A stretch of 64,000 nucleotides of DNA, taken from positions 74,923,338 through 74,987,337 of the forward strand of contig OU744720.1 in the NCBI GenBank assembly GCA_916613615.1, written 5' to 3'. Each line of letters starts with the position of its first letter. Positions within the stretch are counted from its first letter, which is position 1. Shown here in pieces: positions 51,601-59,015 of this stretch. The notes beneath the pieces were generated by a model. The model saw only the letters and a program-made list of their open reading frames with translations. It was not told the DNA's origin and searched no databases. Source of the stretch: Steromphala cineraria. Its lineage: Eukaryota > Mollusca > Gastropoda > Trochida > Trochidae. Position numbers and translations under genes: made by a program.

Positions 51601-53153
51601 ATCATTTTGTGATGTTGTATTTTTTATTTACGCTTTCGTCAATTATATTTGTTATCAATATGTACATATATATCAATTTCAGTAGTTTGAATCGATCACT
51701 TTGTGATGTTTATGTTTTTACGCCTTCGTCAATTGCGTTCACTATTTGATATAAAGGAAGACTAAAACACCAATCCTAATGTTCTTCACCTCTTTCACTT
51801 ATAGTTTTTTCATGTTGCATGTTTTGTAAATGTATGCACTTTTCTATGATTTTCATTGTGAAGTAGGGCTCTATCTACAGTTTCTGAGTAAGTATACTGT
51901 TGACAATGTTCACTTATATTTATATATATAGTGATTCGTTAATATAGATGATATTATATGTTCACTTATATGTTTGGGGACAGAAAAACTGAAGATAAAT
52001 GACTTTCAGCTGTATGCGCGAAGTGTTCGGCTTCTGTGCTTTGCTTGCTCGCGTTTCATGTTAATGTACTTTGTATTTCCTACATCAAAATATTTGTTAA
52101 ATTGTTAAATAATTTTATCATCTATATGTTGGCGGTTCAATCAAAGATTTCGTTCATCTGTTTGTACAAGATACTTACAGGTTAAAGATCTCTGGCAAGC
52201 AAGCAAAGCGTCTTGGTAAGACTCGTAAAATCACACTCAAGTGGTGCTCGAGATAAAAGAACTTTAAGTGACCAATAGTGTTGTATAGATGTAATCTTCT
52301 AGAAAGAAGACATTCAATCGTAATGTTACAAATGTTTAAAGCAAAACCTTTTTCACATGATCACCTTCTTTTGACAGGCTGTTCCTTGACTGTCATTGGT
52401 AAACCAATATTCAAGAAATCGTCTGGTAAAAATGTATGGGGCGCATGGCTGTATGATACCAAACCAGTAAATGGAAAGGAAGCCAATGTGATATGGGTAA
52501 CATACAATTACACTGGCAACAAGATATACAAATTTAAAGATGAGCGCCTTTTCAGAAGAAATACCATAGACAATATCATTGACCTTGGTATAACACATTA
52601 TTTCGGAACGGGACATGTTGTGTACCAAGGATTCATCTACTATCACATGAAAGGAGAAAACAAAGTGGTCCAATATGACTTAAAACGTACGATTATTGAG
52701 AACGTACAGAGAATTCCTTTCTCGGCTCATAGTGATGGGACGTTCCTGTACTCCTCTGGGAATAATTATTACGACTTTGCCGTCGACGAAAATGGACTCT
52801 GGGTTTCATTTGGCCAGCTCCCGGATGGTGGCGAGACCATGTTTAAAGTAGCAATGTTGAACCCCGATACTCTGGAAATCATCAAAATTGTCAACACAAA
52901 TGTGAAAGCAGGTCACTATGGAAACGGATTTGTAATTTGTGGGATAATGTACTTCATCAAGGATTCGTTTGCCGTAGTTACATCAATCGACTATGCATTT
53001 GACATTTACACAGAAAATGGATTCGCAGTGAGGAATATGCATTTTGTCAACCCCTACAGGAAGAACATAATGGTAACCTATAACCCATCCAAGACTCTTT
53101 TATATGGATGGGACAACGCCAAGCAGGTACAGTATCCCATGAGGCTGAAGTGA
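15318..53153 (+). CDS. Gliomedin/colmedin-like transmembrane collagen with olfactomedin domain (14-exon gene span)
   Basis: Joining 15318-15692, 38756-38819, 39411-39464, 39934-40047, 40930-41046, 41752-41832, 42810-42890, 46041-46223, 47229-47291, 48159-48185, 48958-49014, 49290-49331, 49919-49966 and 52378-53153 gives 2082 nt with every junction GT-AG and in phase: 693 residues plus stop. Layout: cytoplasmic tail 1-22; transmembrane segment about 23-43 (type II, no signal peptide); candidate furin site RHKR at 100-103; interrupted Gly-X-Y collagen about 147-405 (breaks at about 179-198, 352-360 and 369-371); Thr/Pro stalk about 410-434; olfactomedin domain about 436-693. This is the order seen in vertebrate gliomedin and nematode UNC-122, which trimerise through collagen and present olfactomedin domains for adhesion or synapse/node assembly. 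It is longer than vertebrate gliomedin (about 550 residues) because of the collagen part. Function is inferred from family. Intron 1 spans about 23 kb; all collagen introns are phase 1. Confidence 0.85.
18008..18362 (+). mobile_element. TTAA-flanked MITE, copy 3
   Basis: A 355-bp copy, same orientation as copies 1 and 2. The left end TTAAAGGAGCAGTATCACG has two differences from the consensus; the right end is CTGCCCCTTTAA. The core contains GTTCACACAAAAATGGCCG and GACTATGGATGATTGG. Confidence 0.88.
19375..19590. repeat. Degenerate short tandem repeat
   Basis: About 200 bp made of imperfect repeats of phrases such as CAATGCATTCAAGATTCA and ATACATTCAAT. Low complexity, no coding potential. Confidence 0.55.
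22731..23082. mobile_element. TACCGTATTCGA MITE (352 bp)
   Basis: The ends are inverted complements: TACCGTATTCGACCTAATAA on the left and CAGATCGAATACGGTA on the right. Just inside both ends are several copies of AATAAGCGCCC or its complement. The outermost TA fits a TA target-site duplication. There is no open frame; it is non-autonomous. It is related in end sequence and internal GCGCCC/GGCGCTTATT motif to the element at 34559. Confidence 0.85.
23611..23720 (+). repeat. Duplicated 109-bp segment, copy A
   Basis: Nearly identical to 26313-26421 (only a handful of differences over about 109 bp), in the same orientation. The shared core includes CTACCGAGAGCTCCTATAAG and CAATTTAAAGGGAAACCCAT. 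Flanks differ, so this is a dispersed repeat rather than a tandem one. A short 3' section downstream (about 23840-23890, GGCGCTTTACAAATG then GTAGTAGTAGTA) looks like a SINE-type tail, but I cannot join the two. Confidence 0.8.
24937..25190. repeat. Three diverged tandem units of about 85 bp
   Basis: Units begin near 24937, 25020 and 25107 and share the order: AGTCTTAGATTAAAGAATAA-like start, AAAGC/AAAGTG, then CAACATA-ATTT, then ACAGAAAAATATCTC/ACAGAACCTCTCTC and GACAATA-GT. Divergence is high, so this is an old duplication. Confidence 0.55.
26313..26421 (+). repeat. Duplicated 109-bp segment, copy B
   Basis: Second copy of the segment at 23611-23720, same orientation, 2.7 kb downstream within the same intron. 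Confidence 0.8.
28959..29118. mobile_element. Fragment of a pogo-like MITE
   Basis: It begins TACAGTAGAACTCGGATATA followed by repeated GTTCGCTATATCC / GGATATAACGAAC motifs in both orientations. A TA followed by CAGT-type end and these inverted motifs recall pogo/Tigger-derived short elements, but the matching right end is missing, so it appears truncated. Confidence 0.5.
30715..31080. repeat. Satellite-like array of TTGATGAATGA variants
   Basis: About 360 bp composed of imperfect 11-24 bp repeats built from GTTGAATGATTGATGA, ATTGATGATGAATGA and ATGATTTATGACTCA. Period is irregular. The minus-strand open frames across it (30585-30818 and 30828-31025) are repeat-encoded and not genes. Confidence 0.75.
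32292..32719. mobile_element. Fold-back element with 66-bp perfect terminal inverted repeats
   Basis: The arms 32292-32357 and 32654-32719 are exact inverted complements over 66 bp (outer end CACTGTGTATAACCGTACAC; inner end TTGCTAGCGAGGAGC). The 296-bp centre is AT-rich and non-coding. Similarity continues imperfectly outwards (gcgacggcgattac against gtaatcgtagctgcgacg), so the true ends may lie about 20 bp further out. The arms are markedly more GC- and CpG-rich than the intron around them. Confidence 0.85.
34559..34891. mobile_element. TACCGTATTTCC MITE (333 bp)
   Basis: The ends TACCGTATTTCC and GGAAATACGGTA are inverted complements with an outermost TA. Internally there are at least eight copies of CCCGGCGCTTATTAGAG or its variants arranged as short direct repeats in two groups (34570-34670 and 34755-34880). 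No coding frame. Its end and internal motif are shared with 22731-23082, so both probably belong to one superfamily. Confidence 0.85.
35440..35660 (+). promoter_or_regulatory. Candidate intronic cis-regulatory block
   Basis: A repeat-free block of higher G+C within intron 1, containing a cluster of TAAT-core sites (TAATGACC, TAATGATTAATGATAA) beside an E-box-like CAGGTG and ACAGCCACGGG. Regulatory function is inferred from composition and motif density only. Confidence 0.25.
36211..36522 (-). mobile_element. TTAA-flanked MITE, copy 4
   Basis: A 312-bp copy in the opposite orientation to copies 1-3: the AATATAAGGTGATGTCAG block now lies near the right end as its complement. Left end TTAAATGGGCAGTAGCACG, right end CTGCCCCTTTAA. 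The central part is shortened around GCCGGCCATGGC, where the GTTCACAC segment is missing. Confidence 0.87.
36654..38135. mobile_element. 1.48-kb element with inverted ends and TATATAGCC minisatellite arms
   Basis: The left end CCGGTGTCATAGAGTAGGAT and the right end (complement CCGGTGTCAGAGAGTAGGAT) are inverted matches that continue through a C-run, CTAGACAAAT and another C-run. Inside each end is a short minisatellite of about 33-35 bp with the pattern GGCTATATAGCC followed by TTTTCCGGGGGA (36690-36790 and 37898-38075 inverted). The right arm also holds an uninterrupted run of 21 G (38077-38097). The centre has no coding frame; the open frames on both strands at 37828-38190 are the repeat itself. 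No target duplication could be recognised. Confidence 0.72.
38756..38819 (+). CDS. Exon 2: juxtacollagenous Cys pair
   Basis: Acceptor TTTAG|ATTG (phase 0), donor CCAG|GTAAGT (phase 1). It encodes [20 protein letters not shown] then Pro, with two cysteines seven residues apart just before the collagen region, a likely site for interchain disulphides that lock the trimer. The phase change from 0 to 1 happens here; all later introns are phase 1. Confidence 0.83.
39411..39464 (+). CDS. Exon 3: six Gly-X-Y triplets
   Basis: Exactly 54 bp, the classical collagen exon unit, acceptor GTACAG|GTCC and donor CCAG|GTAAGC. It encodes [18 protein letters not shown], beginning with the split Gly codon. 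Confidence 0.9.
39934..40047 (+). CDS. Exon 4: Gly-X-Y with a non-collagenous interruption
   Basis: 114 bp, acceptor TGACAG|GGAT and donor AAAG|GTATGT. Triplets [13 protein letters not shown] are followed by about 20 residues without the repeat ([18 protein letters not shown]) before GNPGQK. The interruption may act as a hinge or a binding site. Confidence 0.88.
40930..41046 (+). CDS. Exon 5: uninterrupted Gly-X-Y
   Basis: 117 bp (39 residues), acceptor CCCCAG|GGGA and donor TCAG|GTAACC. Thirteen unbroken triplets including [13 protein letters not shown]. Confidence 0.9.
41494..41615. repeat. Perfect fold-back repeat, 51-bp arms, in intron 5
   Basis: Arms 41494-41544 and 41565-41615 are exact inverted complements separated by only 20 nt, so transcript or single strand would form a 51-bp hairpin. 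The flanks CCACTACTTA (41484-41493) and CCACTACCTA (41616-41625) match at nine of ten positions and may be a target-site duplication, although the neighbourhood is itself an ACT-rich simple repeat. Confidence 0.85.
41752..41832 (+). CDS. Exon 6: Gly-X-Y
   Basis: 81 bp (27 residues, nine triplets) with acceptor ATTACAG|GTGG and donor CCAG|GTGCAT. The donor is a weak match after GT, but the phase and the triplet register are kept into exon 7. It encodes [19 protein letters not shown] and more. A MITE begins only 22 bp beyond the donor. Confidence 0.86.
41855..42179 (-). mobile_element. TTAA-flanked MITE, copy 5
   Basis: A 325-bp copy in the reverse orientation of copies 1-3, inside intron 6 immediately after the exon 6 donor. 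Left end TTAAAGGGGCAGTAGCACG, right end CTACTGCCCCTTTAA. It keeps the family blocks as complements (CATAGTCAGAGGAC, CATTTTGTGTGAACAT, TTATATTCCCCC). Confidence 0.88.
42810..42890 (+). CDS. Exon 7: Gly-X-Y
   Basis: 81 bp (27 residues), acceptor ATTCAG|GCCC and donor CCAG|GTATAT. Nine unbroken triplets, including [18 protein letters not shown]. Confidence 0.9.
42891..46040 (+). other. Intron 7, with a CpG-rich unique block
   Basis: The 3.1-kb intron has no exon I can support. From about 44400 to 44960 it is unusually CpG-rich for the window and contains a loose inverted similarity (GTACGCCGG... at about 44530 against TGTACGCCGGG at about 44788, each next to a CAGAAAGGAG / CTCCTTTCTGT segment). 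A decayed MITE-family fragment (GTCGGCCATTTTTGTGTGAACAC) is at about 45131-45153, quoted here only in part as CGGCCATTTTTGTGTGAA. Confidence 0.45.
46041..46223 (+). CDS. Exon 8: long Gly-X-Y block ending in Cys-Gln-Cys
   Basis: 183 bp (61 residues), acceptor TTTACAG|GCGA and donor CAAT|GTGAGG (phase 1). Eighteen or so triplets, highly basic, including [19 protein letters not shown] and [17 protein letters not shown], then GQTTSCQ and the first base of a Cys codon. NGT near residue 301 is a possible N-glycosylation site. The minus-strand gene has an exon of identical length and about 60% identical residues (61692-61874). The antisense and shifted open frames here are shadows of GC-rich collagen coding. 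Confidence 0.92.
46972..47123. mobile_element. Fold-back MITE with 38-bp TIRs and 9-bp target duplication, intron 8
   Basis: Arms 46972-47009 and 47086-47123 are exact inverted complements (outer end CATCCTGTCTCAGGGTACG). The flanks AACCTACTC occur directly at 46963-46971 and 47124-47132, a perfect 9-bp target-site duplication. Short element, long perfect TIRs and a 9-bp duplication fit a Mutator-like (MULE) derived MITE; the assignment is inference. The centre contains GTCGGGCCGCGCGAGCG and no coding frame. Confidence 0.88.
47229..47291 (+). CDS. Exon 9: imperfect Gly-X-Y
   Basis: 63 bp (21 residues), acceptor TTTCAG|GTCG and donor CAAG|GTAGCA. It completes the Cys codon from exon 8 and encodes [19 protein letters not shown]; the triplet WVR lacks its Gly, a second interruption. 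With exon 8 it forms a C-x-C motif. Confidence 0.82.
48159..48185 (+). CDS. Exon 10: 27-bp mini collagen exon
   Basis: Acceptor TGACAG|GTGA, donor ATGG|GTGAGT. Nine residues, GEKGQSGIM, in Gly-X-Y register with both neighbours. It is supported only by phase and register, so it could be alternatively spliced. Confidence 0.75.
48958..49014 (+). CDS. Exon 11: last Gly-X-Y block
   Basis: 57 bp, acceptor TTGCAG|GCCC and donor CCAG|GTAGGG. It encodes [19 protein letters not shown]; the Cys near the end may pair with the Cys in exon 12 to clamp the C-terminal end of the triple helix. Confidence 0.87.
49290..49331 (+). CDS. Exon 12: start of Thr-rich stalk
   Basis: 42 bp, acceptor TTTCAG|CAAG and donor TTAG|GTAAGA. 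It encodes [14 protein letters not shown]. The homologous exon of the minus-strand gene (59524-59577) has the related CADNARRPRTTAVF. Confidence 0.78.
49919..49966 (+). CDS. Exon 13: Thr/Pro-rich stalk
   Basis: 48 bp, acceptor CCATAG|CTAC and donor AAGA|GTGAGT. It encodes [16 protein letters not shown], a mucin-like extended linker likely to be O-glycosylated that holds the olfactomedin domain away from the collagen stem. Confidence 0.75.
49967..52377 (+). other. Intron 13
   Basis: A 2.4-kb intron without further exon evidence. It contains the three-unit tandem repeat described separately and AT-rich sequence. Confidence 0.6.
50706..51201. repeat. Three tandem units of about 163-172 bp
   Basis: Units start at CTCTCAGTAATG (50706, 50869) and its variant CTCTCGGTAATG (51041), each continuing GATTTTGATAGATTT, TCTAGATCTG, GATGAAATTAC, AACACATA, GATACATTAGCCT and AGTATAGACAGTAAAG. 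The first unit is the most diverged. It is non-coding. Confidence 0.82.
52378..53153 (+). CDS. Exon 14: olfactomedin domain and stop
   Basis: Acceptor TTGACAG|GCTG; the open frame runs to TGA at 53151-53153, giving 258 residues, the normal size of an olfactomedin domain in one exon. Family landmarks in order: Cys near the start (SCSL), [60 protein letters not shown] (second Cys of the conserved disulphide), IDYAFDIYT and [16 protein letters not shown] in the early part is a possible N-glycosylation site. Two positions that help bind calcium in myocilin and gliomedin differ here: the usual N-A pair is N-G, and the usual I-D-Y-N-P is V-T-Y-N-P. The domain forms a five-bladed propeller that binds adhesion partners. 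The open frame upstream of the acceptor (from 52278) is intronic read-through. Confidence 0.92.
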
Positions 53154-53279
53154 CGGTCCACTGTTTGATTCCATTGGTCACCATTGAGATGTAAATCAGT
53201 CGCTTTGTGATGCTTCATTTATATTTTCATCGTGATATATTGTTCTGATTGAAAACGTCATGGATGATTTTATTATATC

Positions 53280-53285
53280 AATAAA
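53280..53285 (+). terminator. Polyadenylation signal AATAAA for the plus-strand gene
   Basis: AATAAA lies 127 bp after the stop codon, consistent with a short 3' UTR. Confidence 0.6.
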
Positions 53286-54046
53286 ATCTAAATGTTGAAA
53301 CGGAGATGGAATGGATCGAACTTTTAAGAAACAAATTACATATATCATATTTCATATTTCATGTATGATTCAATGATAAAGACTGGTTAAGGCACATGAG
53401 GCATTTTAATGCTCATTCGTCTGACGTGTTGAAAGCCTTCTTTACTTTGATATACTGTAAAGAAGATTAGTATACTGTTATCTCTTGGTATTTTTAATTG
53501 CAAAGGAAACAGTTCAAATGTGTCCATCCGTCAATTTAAAAAAAACCGATAAAATACCGAAAATCTACCACAATTTAAAAAGAATCATTGGAATTTCAGA
53601 ATTAAAAACGACATAACATGCCATTATTGAATAGGATGGTGTATGTTTATGACAATATCTACACTAGATGGTTGTTGGTATTCCGAACTCTTGAAATTTA
53701 GGATATTGCACAACCTGACTTTTGCCCGTATTGTAACGCACTTGACGAATCGAAATAAGCTTTAAACCCATTGTGTGATGAGACCTTTTCATTTAGCAAG
53801 CTTGATGTATTCATCATTAGTTCATATATGTCATGAGCATGAGACATAATGAGTTAACAGTGTCCTTTGAAAGGTCAAATGTGAATGAGATGAGAGATTT
53901 TTATATATTATGTCCTAACTCTTTGGTTGTGAAAAATCTTTAGTGTAGGTATGTTCCAAGATAAATCCATATGGCGTTACTGTGCTTAGGTCCTCATTGT
54001 CTCATTAAATCATAAACCACCAGACTCTCCATTCTCCCCCATGAGA

Positions 54047-54309
54047 TGTTGATCGAGCCTCTGTTCTAATTTGCCGAGTTTGTGGGGTATAGTGAATGGT
54101 GCCTGATTAGAAGGAATCAAAGTTATTTGTGCAATCAGCGACGCTTTTCTTAAATCATCATTTTGGCTACTGAATCTACTGAAGGCATTGTGATATAAAC
54201 CATCTTTCCATGCGAGAAGCATTCGAATGGATTGGTCCAATTTCTTCCGCCAATGGAATCTGCCGGAAGCAACGGATTTGGTCTAATATGAACAGAGGCT
54301 CGAACAACA
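54047..54309. repeat. 20-bp inverted pair, about 220 bp apart
   Basis: TGTTGATCGAGCCTCTGTTC at 54047-54066 and its complement with one mismatch at 54290-54309. It could be the ends of a small decayed element or a conserved regulatory block. Confidence 0.5.
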
Positions 54310-54349
54310 ATTCATGACTTGATCTGCCTCCATGGGAAGAGATTGCAGA

Positions 54350-54431
54350 ATCTCTTCTTTACTTACTTTTCATCAAAATGCAGTATCGTCATCTCTTCTT
54401 TACTTACTTTTCATCAAAGTGCAGTATCGTC
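54350..54431. repeat. Two tandem 41-bp units
   Basis: Units 54350-54390 and 54391-54431 differ at a single base. Each reads ATCTCTTCTTTACTTACTTT and so on to CAGTATCGTC. Recent slippage duplication, non-coding. Confidence 0.85.
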
Positions 54432-57400
54432 AAGCCCCTTGTTAGATGAGTGTGAAATCTTCCATAATTTCCATTCAAGTTTACTTAAATCAACGGAGTT
54501 CAAAACACGACGTCCTCTCTTGAGGATATCATAAATACAAAAGATGATTCATGTTTCTGTTTGTATTACGTTGATATCGTCCAATGGATTCAGTATTCCA
54601 TTCAGTGTTTGAGTTATCCGTAGGGGAGAATATTTTATTATGTTTGATACAAATAGTCTGTTCCTAGTTTAATAGATAGGCCAACGATAATCCCGCTATT
54701 TGTTAATCCTATTTGTTGTCCCTCCAAAAACGTGTGTACCCAAACAAAAAATAGGGCTCAGTCTCTTTGTAACTTGTTTTGAAGTACATGTATATGTAGA
54801 TAACCGAAGGGTGTTTTCAAACAGAAAACTTATTCTGTCATCAATACGGCTTGTAATTATTCCTCATTCAGATTTCTGCCTACCCCATGGTATATGGGTT
54901 CGTTGCCTGTTAGATTGCGATTAAGAAAAGGTATAATATACCGTGCTTTTGTTTTTTTAAGGCCTATTCAATGTCATGTTTCTTGAACTTTTTGACACTT
55001 TTGATAACTTTGTTCTTTGTTATATCATTACTAGATTGTATTTGTGTTGTTGAATATGATTAATATATTCCGAGGAAAGTTTGACGCTTCTATTATTTGT
55101 TTTGCTTAACAGCAATATTGCCTTTGTTGACTGTGGTGAATATGTACATTGTTGTATAGAATATATACAGTTAAATAAAAGTTTTAGAGATAAATTTCAG
55201 TTAAGTTTCATTCCTCAATGACATACAAAATGTAAATTGATGAGAAAAGTAAAGATAGTTCATTGTCATTAAACAACAATGGGTATACTCTTAACGTGAT
55301 CTGAACATTGAACATGCTAAATGCACTATATGATTTACGTTGAAACAAAACAGAACACGTGATAACAGGAGACAGTTTATCCAATTAAAAAAGTTAACAT
55401 CAATGGAACAATAAGGCATATGAACATTGATACACAGCCATTGATTGACATGGTGTTTTCAAGTCGACGTCACAACCTTTCATACAGCCTTCCTGGTTTA
55501 TATAAAAATATACAAACTCTGTTAATGTGCCCCAACATGCTACCAGCATCTACCACATGGAAGCAACCCCAGATGTAGACAAGTTAGTACTTACATTACA
55601 TGTTAACACCATCGTCGTTACATGTAAACACGGAATGAATTTAAAAATTAAGAATTTGTTAAATTGTTTACCTTTTACGGTCATGAAATCAAATTCATAA
55701 CATATTTTTCTTGAAAATAATAAGTTCTTTTTTGGGATATTGTTTCTTTTAAAAACAAATACTTAGAATGTTCATAATCATCCATCTTAATATATTGACA
55801 ATTTTAGTCTGTACACATCTCATCTTCCGTGATTTTGTCCCTGTATCAACATGTGGATATTCTTATTCAACAGATAATAATTGGCAATAACACGATTAAG
55901 TCGTTTGCTTTATAGGAAATTCAAATGAAACAACTAATAGTCTAGCACTTCGCTACAATAATCATTTTAAGAAAAAAATGAATTTAAAACAAACAAAAAT
56001 CCTAACTAAAAAACTAATGAAACCTTTATCATTTCAAGATGGTCATTAATGACTTTTGATAAATGACTGCATAAGTGATGTATGGAAACCTTTCAGTCAA
56101 ATAATAATTTCGCTGAACTGATACTTTACTACAATAAAACATTGATTGTCGTGACATGACGTTCTATATTGAGACTCACGGTGTATAGAAATTTGCAATA
56201 TAACAAGTGAAACTCACATGGCCGAGAATGAAATGAAGCACTACATATTTACATCTGCTAACGTACGACTAGATACATAAAATACACTAGTGGAATAAGA
56301 TCAATTCAATATTTCATACAAGAGGACAAACACATATGTAACAAAACCACTAGAATCAATCTATGGAACAAAAGCTCTTTCCTGGCAATATTGAAACATA
56401 TATTACAGTTAATTGTTGTAACAAAAAAGGAGCTCCATTTGAGGTTGTTTTACACACTCTGATACAAGCAACAATATATGTTATTTTAGTGAGCCAAATT
56501 TTCATAAAATGTATCTTACTATGATACCAAATAAAATATGAGAAACTCGATGCATATTTACAAAAGCGTACACTAGCTAAGTGACATGGATCATTCGTAT
56601 ATACAGGCGTAGAGCAGTGTCTCCAACGACTCTAGACGATACCTTATGAATATTTAACGTCAACGGTGATTTAATGAAGTATACTTTATATACATGATTA
56701 AACGAGGTGAAATGTCGAAATCAACAACAGAACAAATCGATTGGGAATTAATAACACATATCTGAGGTAAACCATTGTCAAGCGACTGACAACATTAAGT
56801 TAAAGTATCTATTGGTTTCATTTTATCTTATTTTAGTTAATGAGACGTGATCTTATATCACCTTAACACAGATATATTTAAAATTTTACAGAAATATATG
56901 CAAGTTTCATCGATTATCTATAATAATCATAGTGTGATTAACGTTTAGAATTAGACAGGCCTACACAAATCACTCTTTTGTCCTGGTATTTAGCCTTTGC
57001 GTTTTGTTCAATGTTACTACACTGAAATGCTACATAAATTAGCTTTTGTGACTCAGAATATACGCCAGGGTCACAGAGATTTGAAATAGGATTTCTACCA
57101 AAAAGTACCAATCATCGATTAAAAAAACTCACTTGTAAACGGTCACATGTAAGAGTATATAATGAAAGTGACAATTTTCAATCACATAGTTGCACACTAT
57201 GATAAGCTTCTGACAACTATGTACCAGTACAATTTTAGAACATTTGCAAACGTATATTAAGTGTTGCATCTTAATTATTAAACTAAAAGTGTCATTCCTA
57301 TGAAATCTTATGCCACAAACATGAATGAAACGTATTACGATATCATCATTATCAATTAATTATAACTAATAGTCTACTTTGCATGTCGGTGACGTGTCCA

Positions 57401-58524
57401 ATCGTCACAGTTTCCATTTATGTTGTTTTTGCAAAAACATTATAGCACCATACATTTCCTCAGATAAACAAACTTTCTCCACATATTTCTTAATCTCAAA
57501 TCAATGATATAATTTCGGGTAAGTTACGAATAGACAATACAATATATGCACAAGATCCAAAAGCTTAACAATAGTCCATATATTATTAATAGAAGGGAAA
57601 GAAAACAAAATTCATAATTTTGATAAATGTAAATTTCAGTCAATACAATACAATTTGCAGTGACAACATGTCAGGACAACCTTCAATTGAATATCTGAAC
57701 AGTTTTACTTATAATTATCAAAACAACTTATCAATAAATTGATCAGAACTAGTTCGATATCCTTCTACTCGGCAAAATCTGTGTCTATCATTGAAACATC
57801 TCTAAAAGCAAATCTGATCACACACTGCCTTATTATAAACGATATCAACCGAGATCATAGGAACAGCCATTCGGGTCTTGTATCAGTGTCAGCAAAGCAG
57901 TGGTCAGTTTTGTTGTCTGAATAAAAAGAACTGAAATTATTCAAATCATATTTAAACATTTTGAGCGTAAAGGTTTACTATCTTTACAAATATTTGTTTG
58001 AAATTCACAGCAATGCGTTTTCATTTATGGATAAAATATTGTGGTTAAATCATGTTTGATCAAATTACATCATAAATTGATATTTCCTTAAGGTAAATTC
58101 AATACCAAGCTATTCAAATATTTATCATACATAACTTAATATATAAAAATATTGATAAATATTGTTTAAACGTGAGCATTTTTATTCTACAGAGTAGTTT
58201 ACAAATCTGTTTGCCTTTAAGTAAAAACACCTTTACCTGTATTTTATTTTGGTTCCCAATATTTATCAGGAAAAAACATCTTTGAATCTATCGTAAATTT
58301 AAAAATACTGGAATGTTTGATAAACTAATCAGAAAATGCATTTAACTCGCAGAACTGTATGACATAATCCAAAAATTCAGTATATCTGATTACGTTATTG
58401 CAATGTACCCGGGATACATACCATACAGTTTTTAGACACAAAGTAAATATGAAAGGAATGCTTTACAACATAGTAGTAGGTTGTACAATTAGAGTTGGTT
58501 ACTATATCATGCTATGATAAAAAC

Positions 58525-58767
58525 GATAAAATCAAATGCCGTCATTTAAATGAAAATCTCTTTATTCTTGATTACAGGAGAAGTAGCTTTAATTGGACAC
58601 GTTGTAATTAAAATTCATTAACGAAAAAACGTTCATTTATGTAATTATTTCTTCGTGAAGAGAATAAAACATTTTCAAAATTACCCTATCGTCATTCATG
58701 TTTAATAGAAAGAGTTTAAATGTTAAATAAAGAGATTTTCATTTAAATGACGGCATTTGATTTTATC
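58525..58767. mobile_element. Fold-back element with 42-bp perfect inverted arms
   Basis: Arms 58525-58566 and 58726-58767 are exact inverted complements (outer end GATAAAATCAAATGCCGTCA). The 159-bp centre is AT-rich and non-coding. There is no clear target duplication. It lies in the probable 3' UTR of the minus-strand collagen-like gene. Confidence 0.83.
58561..58566 (-). terminator. Candidate polyadenylation signal for the minus-strand gene
   Basis: AATAAA on the minus strand about 370 bp after the in-frame TAA at 58936-58938, and the first such hexamer I see downstream of it. It lies inside a fold-back arm, so it may have been supplied by a mobile element. Confidence 0.35.
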
Positions 58768-58935
58768 ATGTTTCAATTTAATTAAAATATCGGTAAATTA
58801 TTTTAGCTAATTTTGCATTTGGAAAGGACAAATACCAATCAAACATGAAAACATTTATGTCAATATTACCTGTTTAAGATAAGAGGGCTTTTTGAATAAA
58901 CTTGTTAGATTTAAGTTAGAATAATGAAGCAATTT

Positions 58936-59015
58936 TTAAACCCTTACAATGTAGAAAATGATGATCAGTCCACTGCTTGAACTGGTAATTGAACTCGAAC
59001 CAGATGTCGATGCTC
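58936..59015 (-). CDS. Possible last exon: Ser-rich segment and hydrophobic tail
   Basis: The acceptor TTTCAG|GAGC is in phase with the previous donor. It encodes GASTSGSSSITSSSSG followed by LIIIFYIVRV and TAA at 58938-58936. It looks like a Ser-rich stalk leading into a short hydrophobic C-terminus, which could be a weak GPI-attachment signal. Alternatively the GTAAGG at 58947-58942 is a donor (exon end 58948, phase 0) and the protein continues in an exon I cannot find. Confidence 0.55.

Larger units (their letters stand above)
53286..58560. other. Intergenic region between the convergent genes
   Basis: About 5.3 kb of AT-rich DNA. I looked specifically for a minus-strand olfactomedin exon and saw none. 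Short open frames (54319-54534, 54700-54924, 57739-57924 plus; 54010-54240 minus) carry no recognisable motif. A slightly GC-richer block at 54010-54310 contains a 20-bp inverted pair listed separately. Confidence 0.5.

Noticed and set aside
52278..52377. N-terminal extension of the olfactomedin open frame as a separate gene start
   Set aside because: The splice acceptor at 52377 joins in phase with exon 13, and the extension has no signal peptide or family similarity.
53286..58900. Search for a minus-strand olfactomedin exon
   Set aside because: No frame shows the [15 protein letters not shown] or YNP landmarks.
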